Shown piece after piece: positions 26,614 to 35,939 of a DNA stretch of 64,000 bases (positions are counted from its first letter, which is position 1; each line of letters opens with the position of its first letter). The position numbers and the translations under genes are program-made. The DNA lies in NCBI RefSeq assembly GCF_010119935.1, contig NZ_CP048209.1, positions 2,669,001 through 2,733,000 of the forward strand, written 5' to 3'. Below the pieces are notes generated by a model. It worked only from the letters and a program-made list of their open reading frames with translations. It did no database searches and had not been told where the DNA came from. This stretch comes from Paenibacillus lycopersici (GTDB lineage: Bacteria > Bacillota > Bacilli > Paenibacillales > Paenibacillaceae).

Positions 26614-27555
26614 ATGAAACAAGCGTTGACGATTACGAAATTACGGAAAATGAAACAGAACGGCGAGCCGATTTCCATGCTCACCGCGTACGATTACCCT
26701 GCCGCCAAGCTGGCGGAGGAAGCGGAGATCGACATTATACTCGTCGGGGATTCGCTCGGCAACGTCGTGCTCGGCTACGATACGACGATTCCCGTGACGT
26801 TAGACGATATGGTGTACCACAGCCGGACGGTAGCCCGGGGAGCAAGACATACATTCATCGTCGCGGATATGCCGTTCATGACGTATCATACCGGCAAAGA
26901 AACGACGCTCAGGAATGCGGCCAGACTGATGCAGGAAGGCCATGCGCATGCCGTGAAGATGGAAGGCGGCGCGGAGATCGCGGAGGAAGTGGCGGCGCTC
27001 GTTCGTGCCGGCATTCCCGTCATGGGCCATCTCGGCCTGACGCCGCAATCGGTGCATCAGCTCGGCGGCTACAAGGTACAAGGCAAGCTGGAGAAGGAAG
27101 CGCAGCGGCTCGTCGAAGACGCCAAGGCGCTGGAAGCCGCCGGCGCGTTCGCCATCGTGCTCGAGCTGGTGACGGAGCCGCTGGCCGAAGCCATTACCTC
27201 GTCGCTGTCCATTCCGATTATCGGTATCGGAGCGGGCCGCGGCTGCGACGGTCAAGTGCTCGTGTACCATGATATCCTGCAATACGCATCGCCTTATCAT
27301 GAGAAACGGTTCGTCAAAACGTACGCGGATATCGGCACGACGATCCGGAGCGCCATCAGCGCGTACGTGAGCGACGTCAAGACGCGCGAGTTCCCGCAGC
27401 AGGCGCATGCGTTTCCGATGGAGCAGGAAGTGCTGCTGCGGCTGTACGGCAGCGGAGGCGATTCCGGCACCGCGAACGACAACGCGGGCCAGAAGCAAGC
27501 GAAGGAAACGCCCGCTTCGGCGGCGGATGCGGCGCAGGGAGGCGGCCAGCCATGA
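26614..27555 (+). CDS. panB: 3-methyl-2-oxobutanoate hydroxymethyltransferase
   Basis: PanB (313 residues) makes ketopantoate. SMLTAYDYPAAKLAEEAEIDIILVGDSLGNVVLGYDTTIPVT-type sequence opens the barrel; GHLGLTPQSVHQLGGYKVQG and the metal ligand region are typical. A C-terminal Gly/Ala/Gln-rich tail of about 35 residues (SGTANDNAGQKQAKETPAS) extends it beyond the usual 265-280. The ATG at 26614 follows AAGGAGGA. The 3' end overlaps panC by four bases. Confidence 0.97.
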   Translation: MKQALTITKLRKMKQNGEPISMLTAYDYPAAKLAEEAEIDIILVGDSLGNVVLGYDTTIPVTLDDMVYHSRTVARGARHTFIVADMPFMTYHTGKETTLRNAARLMQEGHAHAVKMEGGAEIAEEVAALVRAGIPVMGHLGLTPQSVHQLGGYKVQGKLEKEAQRLVEDAKALEAAGAFAIVLELVTEPLAEAITSSLSIPIIGIGAGRGCDGQVLVYHDILQYASPYHEKRFVKTYADIGTTIRSAISAYVSDVKTREFPQQAHAFPMEQEVLLRLYGSGGDSGTANDNAGQKQAKETPASAADAAQGGGQP

Positions 27556-28484
27556 TTCTCTGCACGACGATTACCGAATTGAAAGCGGCGCTGGCCCGTC
27601 AGCGGAGCAAATCGCCGAACGGTTTCGTCGGTCTCGTGCCGACGATGGGCTACCTGCACGAGGGCCATGCCAGCTTGATGCGGCGCGCCGGCAGCGAATG
27701 CGAGTTTACGGTCGTATCCGTCTTCGTCAACCCGCTGCAATTCGGTCCGAGCGAAGATTTCGACCGCTACCCGCGCGATCTGGAGCGCGATGCCGCGCTT
27801 GCGGAGCATAACGGCGCCGATCTGTTGTTCGCGCCTTCCGTCAGCGAAATGTACCCGACGAAGCCGCTGACCCGCGTGCTGATCAGCGAAGTGACGGAGT
27901 CGTTATGCGGCGCTTCCCGGCCGGGGCATTTCGACGGCGTCGGAACCGTCGTCAGCAAGCTGTTCAACCTCGTGCAGCCGGACCGCGCCTACTTCGGCAT
28001 GAAAGACGCGCAGCAGGTGGCGGTTATCCAGCAGATGGCGAACGATCTCAACATGCCGGTCGACATCATCCCATGCGAGACGGTGCGCGAGCCGGACGGA
28101 TTGGCGATGAGTTCGCGCAACGTCTACTTGGAGCCGGAGCAGCGCAAGCAAGCGCTAGTTCTCTCCCATACGCTTCAACTGGCGGGCGAGCTGCTCCTTC
28201 AGCCGGCGATGACGGCGGGCGAGCTGCTGCGCGCGGCGATCGCCAACATTCGCACCGCGCCGCTGGCCGTCATCGATTACGTGGAATTGCTGCATTATCC
28301 TTCCTTGCGGCCGCTCGACCCCGAGCGCAAGCTTGCGGAGCTGCATGATCGACTTATTCTCGCGCTGGCCGTGAAATTCGGCGGCACGCGCTTGATCGAT
28401 AACCGACTATTCCAACCTGCCGGAGGTGAACCGCATGTTCAGAACCATGATGAAATCCAAGCTGCATCGGGCAACCGTCACTGA
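27552..28484 (+). CDS. panC: Pantothenate synthetase
   Basis: PanC (310 residues) ligates pantoate and beta-alanine with [18 protein letters not shown] contains the HxGH-type ATP site, [21 protein letters not shown] and [15 protein letters not shown] are conserved, and MSSRNVYL is the KMSKS-like motif. The ATG overlaps the panB stop. The final 50 bases overlap the start of panD in another frame, so the last residues are unusual compared with other PanC proteins. Confidence 0.97.
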   Translation: MILCTTITELKAALARQRSKSPNGFVGLVPTMGYLHEGHASLMRRAGSECEFTVVSVFVNPLQFGPSEDFDRYPRDLERDAALAEHNGADLLFAPSVSEMYPTKPLTRVLISEVTESLCGASRPGHFDGVGTVVSKLFNLVQPDRAYFGMKDAQQVAVIQQMANDLNMPVDIIPCETVREPDGLAMSSRNVYLEPEQRKQALVLSHTLQLAGELLLQPAMTAGELLRAAIANIRTAPLAVIDYVELLHYPSLRPLDPERKLAELHDRLILALAVKFGGTRLIDNRLFQPAGGEPHVQNHDEIQAASGNRH

Positions 28485-28818
28485 GGCGAACCTCAATTAT
28501 GTCGGCAGCATCACGATCGACGAGGATTTAATGGAAATGGCCGATATCTGGCCGAACGAGAAAGTTCAGATCGTCAACAACAACAATGGCGCACGGCTGG
28601 AAACGTACGTCATTACCGGTCCGCGCGGCTCCGGCGTCATTTGCTTGAACGGCGCGGCGGCCCGCCTGGTACAACCGGGCGACAATGTCATTATTATCGC
28701 TTACGGTACGATGACGGACGAGGAAGCGCGCGCGTACAAACCGAAAGTCGTCATTTTGGATGCGGCCAACAAGCCCGTCCAATTGATGAACGAGGAGCTG
28801 CACGCCACGATTATGTAA
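28435..28818 (+). CDS. panD: Aspartate 1-decarboxylase proenzyme
   Basis: PanD (127 residues) forms beta-alanine and is self-cleaved to a pyruvoyl enzyme; the cleavage pair Gly24-Ser25 is present in [27 protein letters not shown] and VIIIAYG are conserved. The ATG at 28435 follows GGAGGTGA (28422-28429), which lies inside panC, so the genes overlap by 50 bases. It completes the beta-alanine branch for panC. Confidence 0.97.
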   Translation: MFRTMMKSKLHRATVTEANLNYVGSITIDEDLMEMADIWPNEKVQIVNNNNGARLETYVITGPRGSGVICLNGAAARLVQPGDNVIIIAYGTMTDEEARAYKPKVVILDAANKPVQLMNEELHATIM

Positions 28819-29022
28819 GCTCGCTGAATTGCATTTCCCGACTTTTGTCGTGAAAGGGATGAATGCTGAAACCAATCAGCGTCAGCGCTGTGATACGTTT
28901 GGGATGGAGTATGAAAAGCGGTGCCCGGGCAAAGAATGAGCACATGGTGAATCGACTGCCGCCGTTCTTCCGGCGGCGCGGGCTTCATTCTCTACGACAA
29001 CGGCGCGAAGGTGGTGCGTACC

Positions 29023-29790
29023 ATGTTCAAGCATGTATTTGCAACGATGCAGGACATTCTCCGGGACATTATAATCCATTATCCGCATGCAAACGACACA
29101 GAGCGCAAACGACTGGATGAGCAATTAGCCAAGCTGAAGCAATTCAGCGATCAATTCATCGAGGAATGGCTGCAGTTCGAAGAGAACATGGCCGATTTCC
29201 GCGACTTGAAGCAGCAGTGCTGCAACAGCGAACAGAAGAACGCGGCACCGAATACGGAGCAGGCGAAGGCGGCGACGGGAGCGGCGGACTATCCGAAAAT
29301 CATTTCCGCCGCTCCGCCGGCGTCCCCCGGTCCAGCGGCCGTACAGGGGCAAGCGTCAAGCATGCAGAGCAAGGATCCGGAAACGGCGGATGAGCTGTAC
29401 CGGTCGATGTCGAAAGGCCAAGGCTATTTCAAGCTGCTGATGTTCCGCGATGCGGCCAAGCATTTCGAACAAGCCGTCGCTTTGTTCCCGGATGATAACC
29501 GGGCGCGCTTGTTCCTCGGCATGACCTTCATGCATTTGCAGGAATGGCATGAGGCGCAGCGGCATTTTCAGCTGCTCGTCGAAGTGACGGAGCATCCGAA
29601 ATGGCGGGCGCTCGGCTTGAACGCGCTGGGCTGCATTCAAGCGGTTCGGATGAACCTGGCGCAGGCGGCCCATTATTTCGAGAAGGCGCACGAGGCCGAC
29701 CCGGATTTCACCGATCCGCTGGCCAACATGAAATCATGCGAGCAGCAGGCGGGTCAATTATCGCTTTATTTTGGCAGCGGCCAGCTATAA
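29023..29790 (+). CDS. TPR-containing protein
   Basis: The 255-residue protein has a helical N-terminal part (residues 1-70, KRLDEQLAKLKQFSDQFIEEWLQFEENM, possible coiled coil), a Pro/Ala linker, and C-terminal tetratricopeptide units from about residue 130: LMFRDAAKHFEQAVALFPDDN, LQEWHEAQRHFQLLVEV and MNLAQAAHYFEKAHEADPDF. There is no signal peptide. The ATG at 29023 follows GAAGGTGG. It is not present between panD and dinG in B. subtilis. A terminator follows. Function unknown. Confidence 0.8.
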   Translation: MFKHVFATMQDILRDIIIHYPHANDTERKRLDEQLAKLKQFSDQFIEEWLQFEENMADFRDLKQQCCNSEQKNAAPNTEQAKAATGAADYPKIISAAPPASPGPAAVQGQASSMQSKDPETADELYRSMSKGQGYFKLLMFRDAAKHFEQAVALFPDDNRARLFLGMTFMHLQEWHEAQRHFQLLVEVTEHPKWRALGLNALGCIQAVRMNLAQAAHYFEKAHEADPDFTDPLANMKSCEQQAGQLSLYFGSGQL

Positions 29791-29832
29791 CGGAACGCGC
29801 ATCGTGCAGTGCAGCCGTTTCGCATGGAAGAA

Positions 29833-29876
29833 CCGTGCACCGATCCGTCTGTTTTGGCTTCGGTGCACGGATTTTT
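29833..29876 (+). terminator. Intrinsic terminator after the TPR gene
   Basis: CCGTGCACCG (29833-29842) and CGGTGCACGG (29861-29870) form a perfect 10-bp stem, followed by ATTTTT. It ends the unit before dinG. Confidence 0.82.
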
Positions 29877-29902
29877 CCGAACTTGGGGAGGATAAGTACC
29901 GG

Positions 29903-32803
29903 ATGAATTATGCCGTACTGGATTTAGAAACGACCGGCCACGGCGCCGGCGATGAAATTATACAGGTCGGCCTCGTTCTGATGGACGAGGATATGAAGGT
30001 CGTGCGGACGTACAGCTCGTTCGTCAAGCCGACCATTCCGATTCCCGCTTTCATAACGGGGCTGACCGGCATCGACGATTCGATGACGGCGGACGCGCCC
30101 GAGCTGGAGGAAGTGCTGCTCGAGGTCGTGCCGCTGCTCAGCGATTCCGTGCTCGTGGCGCATAATGTCGGGTTCGACGCCGGGTTTCTGAATGCGGCGC
30201 TGGACCGGTGCGGCTATGTATCGTTCGACGGCAGGCGGCTGGACACCATCGGACTGCTGCGGATTTTGTATCCGACATTGACGACTTATCAGCTCGGCGC
30301 GGTGACGGAAGTATTCGGCATCGCGCATGATCGGCATCACCAAGCGGACAGCGACGCCATGGCAACGGCGGAGCTGTTCGCTGCTTGCTGTCGCAAGCTG
30401 GAAAGCCTTCCGCTCCTCACGATTCAGCGGCTGGCGCAAATCCTCGGCGACGAGACGGACGATCTCGGCTGGCTCATGTCGCAGTTCGCGCTGAAGAAAG
30501 AAATGCAGTCCGCGATCGATATGGACGCCTACGCCTACTTCCGGCAATTCGCCATGAAAGCCGGCGATTGGACGGAAGAGCAGCATCCGCGCGGCGAAGA
30601 CGAGCAGGCAGCGTCGGCTGCGGATTGGACGTTCCCGGCGTTCCTCGATCATATTAAGACAGGCATCGCCGCGATCGTGCCGGGCTACGAAGAACGGGAA
30701 CCGCAGAACATGATGTTCCAGGAAGTGATCGATGCCTTCGAAGCGGAGCGCCATCTGCTGATCGAAGCGGGCACGGGCACGGGCAAATCGCTCGGCTATC
30801 TGATCCCCGCACTCTACTATGGTGTCCAGCATAATAAGAAGATAGTCGTCAGCACGCACACGATCAATCTTCAGGAACAGCTGCGATCAAGAGATTTGCC
30901 GCTCCTGCTCGCCGTGATGCCCTATCCGTTCAAAGCTGCAGTCTTCAAAGGACGCGGCAATTATTTATGCCTGCGCAAGTTCGAGAACAAGGTGAATATG
31001 CGCGATTTTCAGGCGCCTGCCGAAGACCGCATTACGGCAGCGCAAATGGTCGTCTGGCTCAGCGAATCGGATCACGGCGACCAGGAGGAGCTGAATTTCG
31101 GCAACCGGGGCGCCGACTTCTGGAGCGTCGTCGCAAGCGATGCGGATTCCTGCCTTAACCGCAGCTGTCCCTGGTTCAAGCGCTGTTATTATCACCGCGC
31201 GAAGCAGGAAGCGAACATCGCCGACGTCGTGATTACGAACCATTCGATGCTGTTCACCGATATCCGCGCGGATCATCGGCTGCTGCCGGGCTACGAGCAT
31301 CTCATTCTGGACGAGGCGCATCATCTGGAAGACGTTGCAGGCAAGCATCTCGGCACTCAAGTCTCGTATTATTCCATCCAGCAGCCCGTATTCCGCTTAT
31401 GCAAGGATGCCCGTAACGGCCAATTGATCGCGCTTAACAGCAGACTGGCGAACGAGAACGTGGAACAGACGCAGAAATGGCGGGAAGAGATCGACGAAGT
31501 CGTTCCGGTATTCGGCGAGCTGCGCGATGAATGGGACAGGCTGTTCGAGCTGTTATACGGCTTGATGAGCGCCGGCGCATCCGGCGCAAGGAACGCGGCG
31601 CAGGACGGCGCGGGAAGCGGCGAGGCGGGACAATACGTGCTCCGCCTGCGCGGCGGCAAGCTGCCCGAGCTGTGGAAGGAAGCGCAATTGATCGAAGAAG
31701 CGGTGCACGGCTACTTGAGCCAGATCGTGCGGCCGCTGGATAAAGTATTCGCGGCGATCAAGGAGGAGATCGACGATCCGGGCATCGCGGCGCTCGTCAC
31801 GGATTTGAGCGGCACCGTCAAGGATCTGGCGAGAGCCCGAGACGACTTGCGCCAGTTCATGAAGGCGGATCAAACGGATACGGTGTATTGGCTCGAGGCA
31901 AGCAGCGTATCGCGGGCGAAATCGGTGCAGCTGTATGCCGTGCCGGCCGACGTAAGCAGTCAGCTGCGCACGTATTTCTTCGATGCGAAGCGAAGCGTCA
32001 TCATGACCTCCGCGACGCTGTCCGTGCAGAAGTCGTTCCAGTACGCGTGCGAGCAGCTCGGCTTGGCCGGCGAAGAGGAGGCGGGCCGACTGAAGACGGT
32101 CCAGCTGCCGTCTCCGTTCAACTATCGGGAACAGGCGCTCGTCATCATCCCCCGCAACTTCCCGGTGCTCAAAGGTGCCTCGGGCGATCCGATGTTCAAC
32201 GAGCTGCTCGTCAAGTCGCTGACGGAAACGGCGATCGAGACGAAAGGCCGGATGCTGGTGCTGTTCACGTCCTACAAGATGCTGAAGCAGGTGTACGAGC
32301 CGCTCAAGGAAGCGCTCGTCCATCACGACATTCAGGTGCTCGGCCAGGGCATCGACAGCAGCAACCGGAGCAAGCTGACCCGAAGGTTTCAGCAGCAGGC
32401 GGCTTCCGTTCTGCTCGGGACGAGCAGCTTCTGGGAAGGCGTCGACATTCCCGGAGACGCGCTCACCTGTCTCGCCATCGTCCGCCTGCCGTTCCAGCCG
32501 CCGAACCATCCGCTTGTCGAAGCGAAATCGGAGCTGCTGCAGGAACAGAAGCAGAATCCGTTCATGAAGCTGTCGATTCCGCAGGCGGTCATCCGCTTCA
32601 AGCAAGGCTTCGGCCGGCTCGTGCGCACGGGCAGCGACCGCGGCATCGTCCTTATCTATGATACGCGCGTCATCGATACGTACTACGGCAAGTATTTTCT
32701 CTATTCGCTCCCGGGACCTAAGATTGAAACGATGCATGTGGATCAGATCGTTCCGCGCATGCGCGAATGGCTGACACCACGAGAAGAAGGAGTGGAATTA
32801 TGA
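29903..32803 (+). CDS. dinG: DinG-type helicase with DEDD exonuclease domain
   Basis: The 966-residue protein begins with an epsilon-type 3'-5' exonuclease domain (LDLETTG, HNVGFDAGFLNAAL, HHQADSDAMAT; residues 1-170). An XPD-like superfamily 2 helicase follows: LIEAGTGTGKSLGYLIP (Walker A), LILDEAHHLED (DEAH), and motif VI near QGFGRLVRTGSDRG. Four cysteines, one in YLCLRKFE and three in CLNRSCPWFKRC (C-x4-C-x5-C), match the 4Fe-4S pattern of XPD/DinG. The ATG at 29903 follows GGGGAGG. The stop overlaps the rex ATG. Expected role is repair of DNA structures. Confidence 0.95.
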   Translation: MNYAVLDLETTGHGAGDEIIQVGLVLMDEDMKVVRTYSSFVKPTIPIPAFITGLTGIDDSMTADAPELEEVLLEVVPLLSDSVLVAHNVGFDAGFLNAALDRCGYVSFDGRRLDTIGLLRILYPTLTTYQLGAVTEVFGIAHDRHHQADSDAMATAELFAACCRKLESLPLLTIQRLAQILGDETDDLGWLMSQFALKKEMQSAIDMDAYAYFRQFAMKAGDWTEEQHPRGEDEQAASAADWTFPAFLDHIKTGIAAIVPGYEEREPQNMMFQEVIDAFEAERHLLIEAGTGTGKSLGYLIPALYYGVQHNKKIVVSTHTINLQEQLRSRDLPLLLAVMPYPFKAAVFKGRGNYLCLRKFENKVNMRDFQAPAEDRITAAQMVVWLSESDHGDQEELNFGNRGADFWSVVASDADSCLNRSCPWFKRCYYHRAKQEANIADVVITNHSMLFTDIRADHRLLPGYEHLILDEAHHLEDVAGKHLGTQVSYYSIQQPVFRLCKDARNGQLIALNSRLANENVEQTQKWREEIDEVVPVFGELRDEWDRLFELLYGLMSAGASGARNAAQDGAGSGEAGQYVLRLRGGKLPELWKEAQLIEEAVHGYLSQIVRPLDKVFAAIKEEIDDPGIAALVTDLSGTVKDLARARDDLRQFMKADQTDTVYWLEASSVSRAKSVQLYAVPADVSSQLRTYFFDAKRSVIMTSATLSVQKSFQYACEQLGLAGEEEAGRLKTVQLPSPFNYREQALVIIPRNFPVLKGASGDPMFNELLVKSLTETAIETKGRMLVLFTSYKMLKQVYEPLKEALVHHDIQVLGQGIDSSNRSKLTRRFQQQAASVLLGTSSFWEGVDIPGDALTCLAIVRLPFQPPNHPLVEAKSELLQEQKQNPFMKLSIPQAVIRFKQGFGRLVRTGSDRGIVLIYDTRVIDTYYGKYFLYSLPGPKIETMHVDQIVPRMREWLTPREEGVEL

Positions 32804-33453
32804 AACCGATGAAAATATCCGAAGCGGTCGTTCGCAGGCTTCCCGTGTATTTGCAAGTGCTGAACGACTTGCATATGCGGGATGTGCAGACGGTTTCATC
32901 GCAGGAGCTTGGCAACAGGCTTGACCTGAATCCCGCTCAAATCCGTAAGGATCTCGCCTATTTCGGCGATTTCGGCCGGAAGGGAATCGGTTATGACGTC
33001 ACGTATCTGATCGAGAAGATCAAGCAGATTCTGAAGCTGGACCAGCCGCTTAACGTGGCGCTTGTCGGCGCGGGGAATTTGGGCCGCGCGTTGTGCAATT
33101 ACAACATGTACTTGAAGGACAATATGAAAATAACGGCCGTATTCGACATTAATCCGTCGATGATCGGCGTGTCGATCAACGGCTTGACCGTGCTGCCGAT
33201 GGAGAAGCTGGCGGAGACGATCCAGGATCTGAGCATTCGGATCGGCATCATTACCGTGCCGGCTGCCGAAGCGCAGAACGTGGCCGATCAATTCGTCGAA
33301 GCGGGCGTGGACGGCATCCTTAATTTCGCGCCGACGATTCTGCGCGTGCAGGACCAAGTGCGGATTCATTACGCGAATTTCACGACCGAGCTGATGAGCC
33401 TGGCGTATTACTTGAACGAAGAGGAGAACGAAGATGAAGCGGATCTGGATTAA
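32800..33453 (+). CDS. rex: Redox-sensing transcriptional repressor Rex
   Basis: Rex (217 residues) senses NADH/NAD+ and represses fermentation and respiration genes. The winged helix is residues 5-75 (ISEAVVRRLPVYLQVLNDL, LGLNPAQIRKDLAYFG-like, GRKGIGYDV), and the Rossmann domain has LVGAGNLGRALCNY. The ATG overlaps the dinG stop (ATGA) behind AAGGAG, so the two are coupled. The 3' end overlaps the next gene by 20 bases. Candidate targets in the window are hbd and ackA, but I saw no clear Rex operator there. Confidence 0.96.
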   Translation: MKPMKISEAVVRRLPVYLQVLNDLHMRDVQTVSSQELGNRLDLNPAQIRKDLAYFGDFGRKGIGYDVTYLIEKIKQILKLDQPLNVALVGAGNLGRALCNYNMYLKDNMKITAVFDINPSMIGVSINGLTVLPMEKLAETIQDLSIRIGIITVPAAEAQNVADQFVEAGVDGILNFAPTILRVQDQVRIHYANFTTELMSLAYYLNEEENEDEADLD

Positions 33454-34735
33454 AGACGGTACCTTCGTCACGATGGACGATGCCCGTCCCGTGCTGAAAG
33501 GCCATATGGTTATCGAAGGCGACACCATTCTGTATCTGGACGAAGCGCTGCCGGAACCGGCGCCGGAAGGCGCGGAAGTGATCGACGGGAACGGTTTCGT
33601 CTATATGCCGGGCCTGATCAACACCCACGGCCATGCCGCCATGTCGCTGCTGCGCGGCTATTCCGACGACGAGGCGCTGCAAGTATGGCTCGAACAGAAG
33701 ATGTGGCCGATGGAAGGCAAATACACGGACGAAGACGCGCGCTGGGGCACGGCGCTCGCGGTCAGCGAGATGCTGCGTTCGGGGACGACGACGTTCGTCG
33801 ACATGTACGACCGGATGCATATCGTGGCGGAAGTCGTGGAGCAATCGGGGATGCGCGGCTTGCTGACGCGCGGCGTCATCGGTCTATGCCCGCCGGACGT
33901 GCAGACGGCCAAGCTGAACGAGGCGAAACAGTTCGCGCGGGATTGGAACGGCCGCGCGAACGGCCGCATCCGGACGATGCTGTCGCCGCACGCGCCGTAT
34001 ACATGCCCGCCGGACTACATCGCCCGCATCGTCGAAGCGGCGCAAGAATTGAACGTGCCGCTCCATACGCATATGTCGGAGTCCGCGGCCGAGGTGCAGC
34101 AGAACATCGACGATTACGGCTGCCGTCCCGTCGAGCACCTGGACAAGCTCGGCTTCTTCTCGGGTCCGGCGCTCGTGGCGCATGCCGTTCACCTGACGGA
34201 CGACGAAATCGCCCTGCTTGCCGAGCGCGGCGTCGGCGTCTCGCATAATCCGGCCAGCAACCTGAAGCTCGCGAGCGGGATTGCCCGCTTGCCTGATTTG
34301 TTGAAGGCCGGCGTGACGGTGTCGCTCGGAACGGACAGCGCGGCGAGCAACAACAACCTCGACCTGTTCGACGAAATCCGGCTGGCGGCGCTCATCCATA
34401 AGGGCGTATCCGGCGATCCGACCGCGGTACCGGCATGGGAAGCGCTCAAGCTGGGTACGGTTTACGGCGCGCGCGCCATCTGGCAGGAAGAGCGTATCGG
34501 CATGCTGAAGGAAGGCATGAAAGCCGACTTCATCGCCATCGACGCCGAACAGCCGCATTTCTATCCGCGGACGGAAATCGTCTCCCATCTCGTCTATTCC
34601 GGCTCAGGCCGGGATGTGAAGCATGTATGGGTCGACGGCGTACAAGTGGTTAAGAACGGCGCGTGCGTCTTCCTCGACGATGCGCAGATCCGCGCGGAGG
34701 CGCAGCGCTGCTTTGAGCGGCTGCTGTCGAGCTGA
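33434..34735 (+). CDS. mtaD: 5-methylthioadenosine / S-adenosylhomocysteine deaminase-type amidohydrolase
   Basis: A 433-residue metal-dependent amidohydrolase of the MtaD/SsnA/TrzN group. Metal ligands are in LINTHGHAAMSLLRG, PHAPYTC, LHTHMSES, HAVHLTD and LGTDSAASNNNLDLFDE. The likely reaction is deamination of MTA/SAH to the inosyl form. The ATG at 33434 lies inside the end of rex, preceded by GAGGAG. The overlap gene shares its stop with the next start (TGATG). Exact substrate is inferred from family. Confidence 0.87.
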   Translation: MKRIWIKDGTFVTMDDARPVLKGHMVIEGDTILYLDEALPEPAPEGAEVIDGNGFVYMPGLINTHGHAAMSLLRGYSDDEALQVWLEQKMWPMEGKYTDEDARWGTALAVSEMLRSGTTTFVDMYDRMHIVAEVVEQSGMRGLLTRGVIGLCPPDVQTAKLNEAKQFARDWNGRANGRIRTMLSPHAPYTCPPDYIARIVEAAQELNVPLHTHMSESAAEVQQNIDDYGCRPVEHLDKLGFFSGPALVAHAVHLTDDEIALLAERGVGVSHNPASNLKLASGIARLPDLLKAGVTVSLGTDSAASNNNLDLFDEIRLAALIHKGVSGDPTAVPAWEALKLGTVYGARAIWQEERIGMLKEGMKADFIAIDAEQPHFYPRTEIVSHLVYSGSGRDVKHVWVDGVQVVKNGACVFLDDAQIRAEAQRCFERLLSS

Positions 34736-35256
34736 TGCGCGTCAATCAATTCAAACGGGCGCCGTTCATGACGGCCAAACGATGGGTGATCCTCAGCCTG
34801 CTCGTCATCATAGCGCTGCTCGTATCCGTGAATGTCTATTACCGGTATGTGGAATCGCCCGTGTGGGCGGAACAGAAGACGGTCGAAGCGGAGGCCAAGG
34901 AACGAAGCGGACTGAAGGAAGTGACGGATTCCTACGCTTATACGTGGGACGAGCCGATCTGGGTCGTGGAAGGGAAAGACGCGAACGACGCCGATACGTA
35001 CGTCTGGCTGAAGAAAGACGCCTCCATCACGCTGCGGGCAAGCGAGGGCCTGACGAAGGACGCGGTCGAAGCGCAATTCCTGAGCGAGAAGCCCGATGCC
35101 GACATCGCCCATGTCCGGCTCGGCATTTTCGGCGGAGAGCCGGTGTGGGAGATCTTCTATTCGCGCGATCAGGCCGGAACGACGTATCATTACTACGACT
35201 TCTATCGTTTCCGCGACGGCTCGCTCATCGTCATGTACAAGCTGCCGTCTCAATAA
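34735..35256 (+). CDS. ypmB: DUF5590 / YpmB-like membrane protein
   Basis: A 173-residue protein with one N-terminal membrane helix (WVILSLLVIIALLVSVNVYYRY) and an exterior domain with PepSY-like beta segments (YTWDEPIWVVEGKDAND, GEPVWEIFYSRD). YpmB lies after dinG in B. subtilis. The ATG overlaps the preceding stop; GAGCGG lies just upstream. Function unknown. Confidence 0.85.
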   Translation: MRVNQFKRAPFMTAKRWVILSLLVIIALLVSVNVYYRYVESPVWAEQKTVEAEAKERSGLKEVTDSYAYTWDEPIWVVEGKDANDADTYVWLKKDASITLRASEGLTKDAVEAQFLSEKPDADIAHVRLGIFGGEPVWEIFYSRDQAGTTYHYYDFYRFRDGSLIVMYKLPSQ

Positions 35257-35402
35257 ACATCGGGAATGTCAGGCGAAGCAGGATCAGCCAGTCTTCCCTG
35301 TAATTACAGGCTCCTGGAATCAACGGTCTATGATATACTTTCGTATAGCGGAATTGATAGACGAAAGTACAGCATATTCTGCGATGAAGGGAGCTTTTCG
35401 CT

Positions 35403-35939
35403 ATGAAATTACGTCCTTTGCCGATCATGCTGACCGCCGTCATTACGGCTGGATTATTGGTCGGCGGCTGGTTCATGTACCGCAACGTAGCCGATCTGAA
35501 GCCGCTCGACCGTATCGCGACGAGCACGCCGGGCGTCGTGGAAGCCAAGCCTGTCATCGGCCGCAGCACCGTCACCGTCGATTTGACCTTAAACCGGGAT
35601 GCGAATCTCCGAAGCATATACGATACGATCGCCACGAAGGGCGACGACATCATCGGCAAGAAAGAACTGAAACTGAATATTGCGAAATCCGGCTCGTCCG
35701 ACAAGCTCGACGATGTGTGGTCATCGATGCTGTTCGAAATCGCGCAAGCGATGGATCACCGCAGCTACGCGGCTATTCCGGCCGCAATGAAACAGACGGA
35801 AAGCAAATACCCCGGCATTCAAGCCATGTCGGAGATGGACGACTCGAACGTCTACATTACGCTGAAGGACGACCAAGCCGTGAAATATATCGTGCTGCCG
35901 CGCGTATCCAACACGATCGGGGTGTGGCCAAATGCGTAA
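35403..35939 (+). CDS. Membrane-anchored protein of unknown function
   Basis: I do not recognise the family. The 178-residue protein has an N-terminal membrane anchor (LPIMLTAVITAGLLVGGWF) and an exterior domain (STVTVDLTLNRDANLRSIYDTI). The ATG at 35403 follows AAGGGAG. An extended -10 element (TGATATACT) near 35331-35339 lies upstream. It overlaps the downstream FtsH-like gene by eight bases, and the pairing suggests an adaptor or partner for that protease; this is inference. Confidence 0.78.
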   Translation: MKLRPLPIMLTAVITAGLLVGGWFMYRNVADLKPLDRIATSTPGVVEAKPVIGRSTVTVDLTLNRDANLRSIYDTIATKGDDIIGKKELKLNIAKSGSSDKLDDVWSSMLFEIAQAMDHRSYAAIPAAMKQTESKYPGIQAMSEMDDSNVYITLKDDQAVKYIVLPRVSNTIGVWPNA

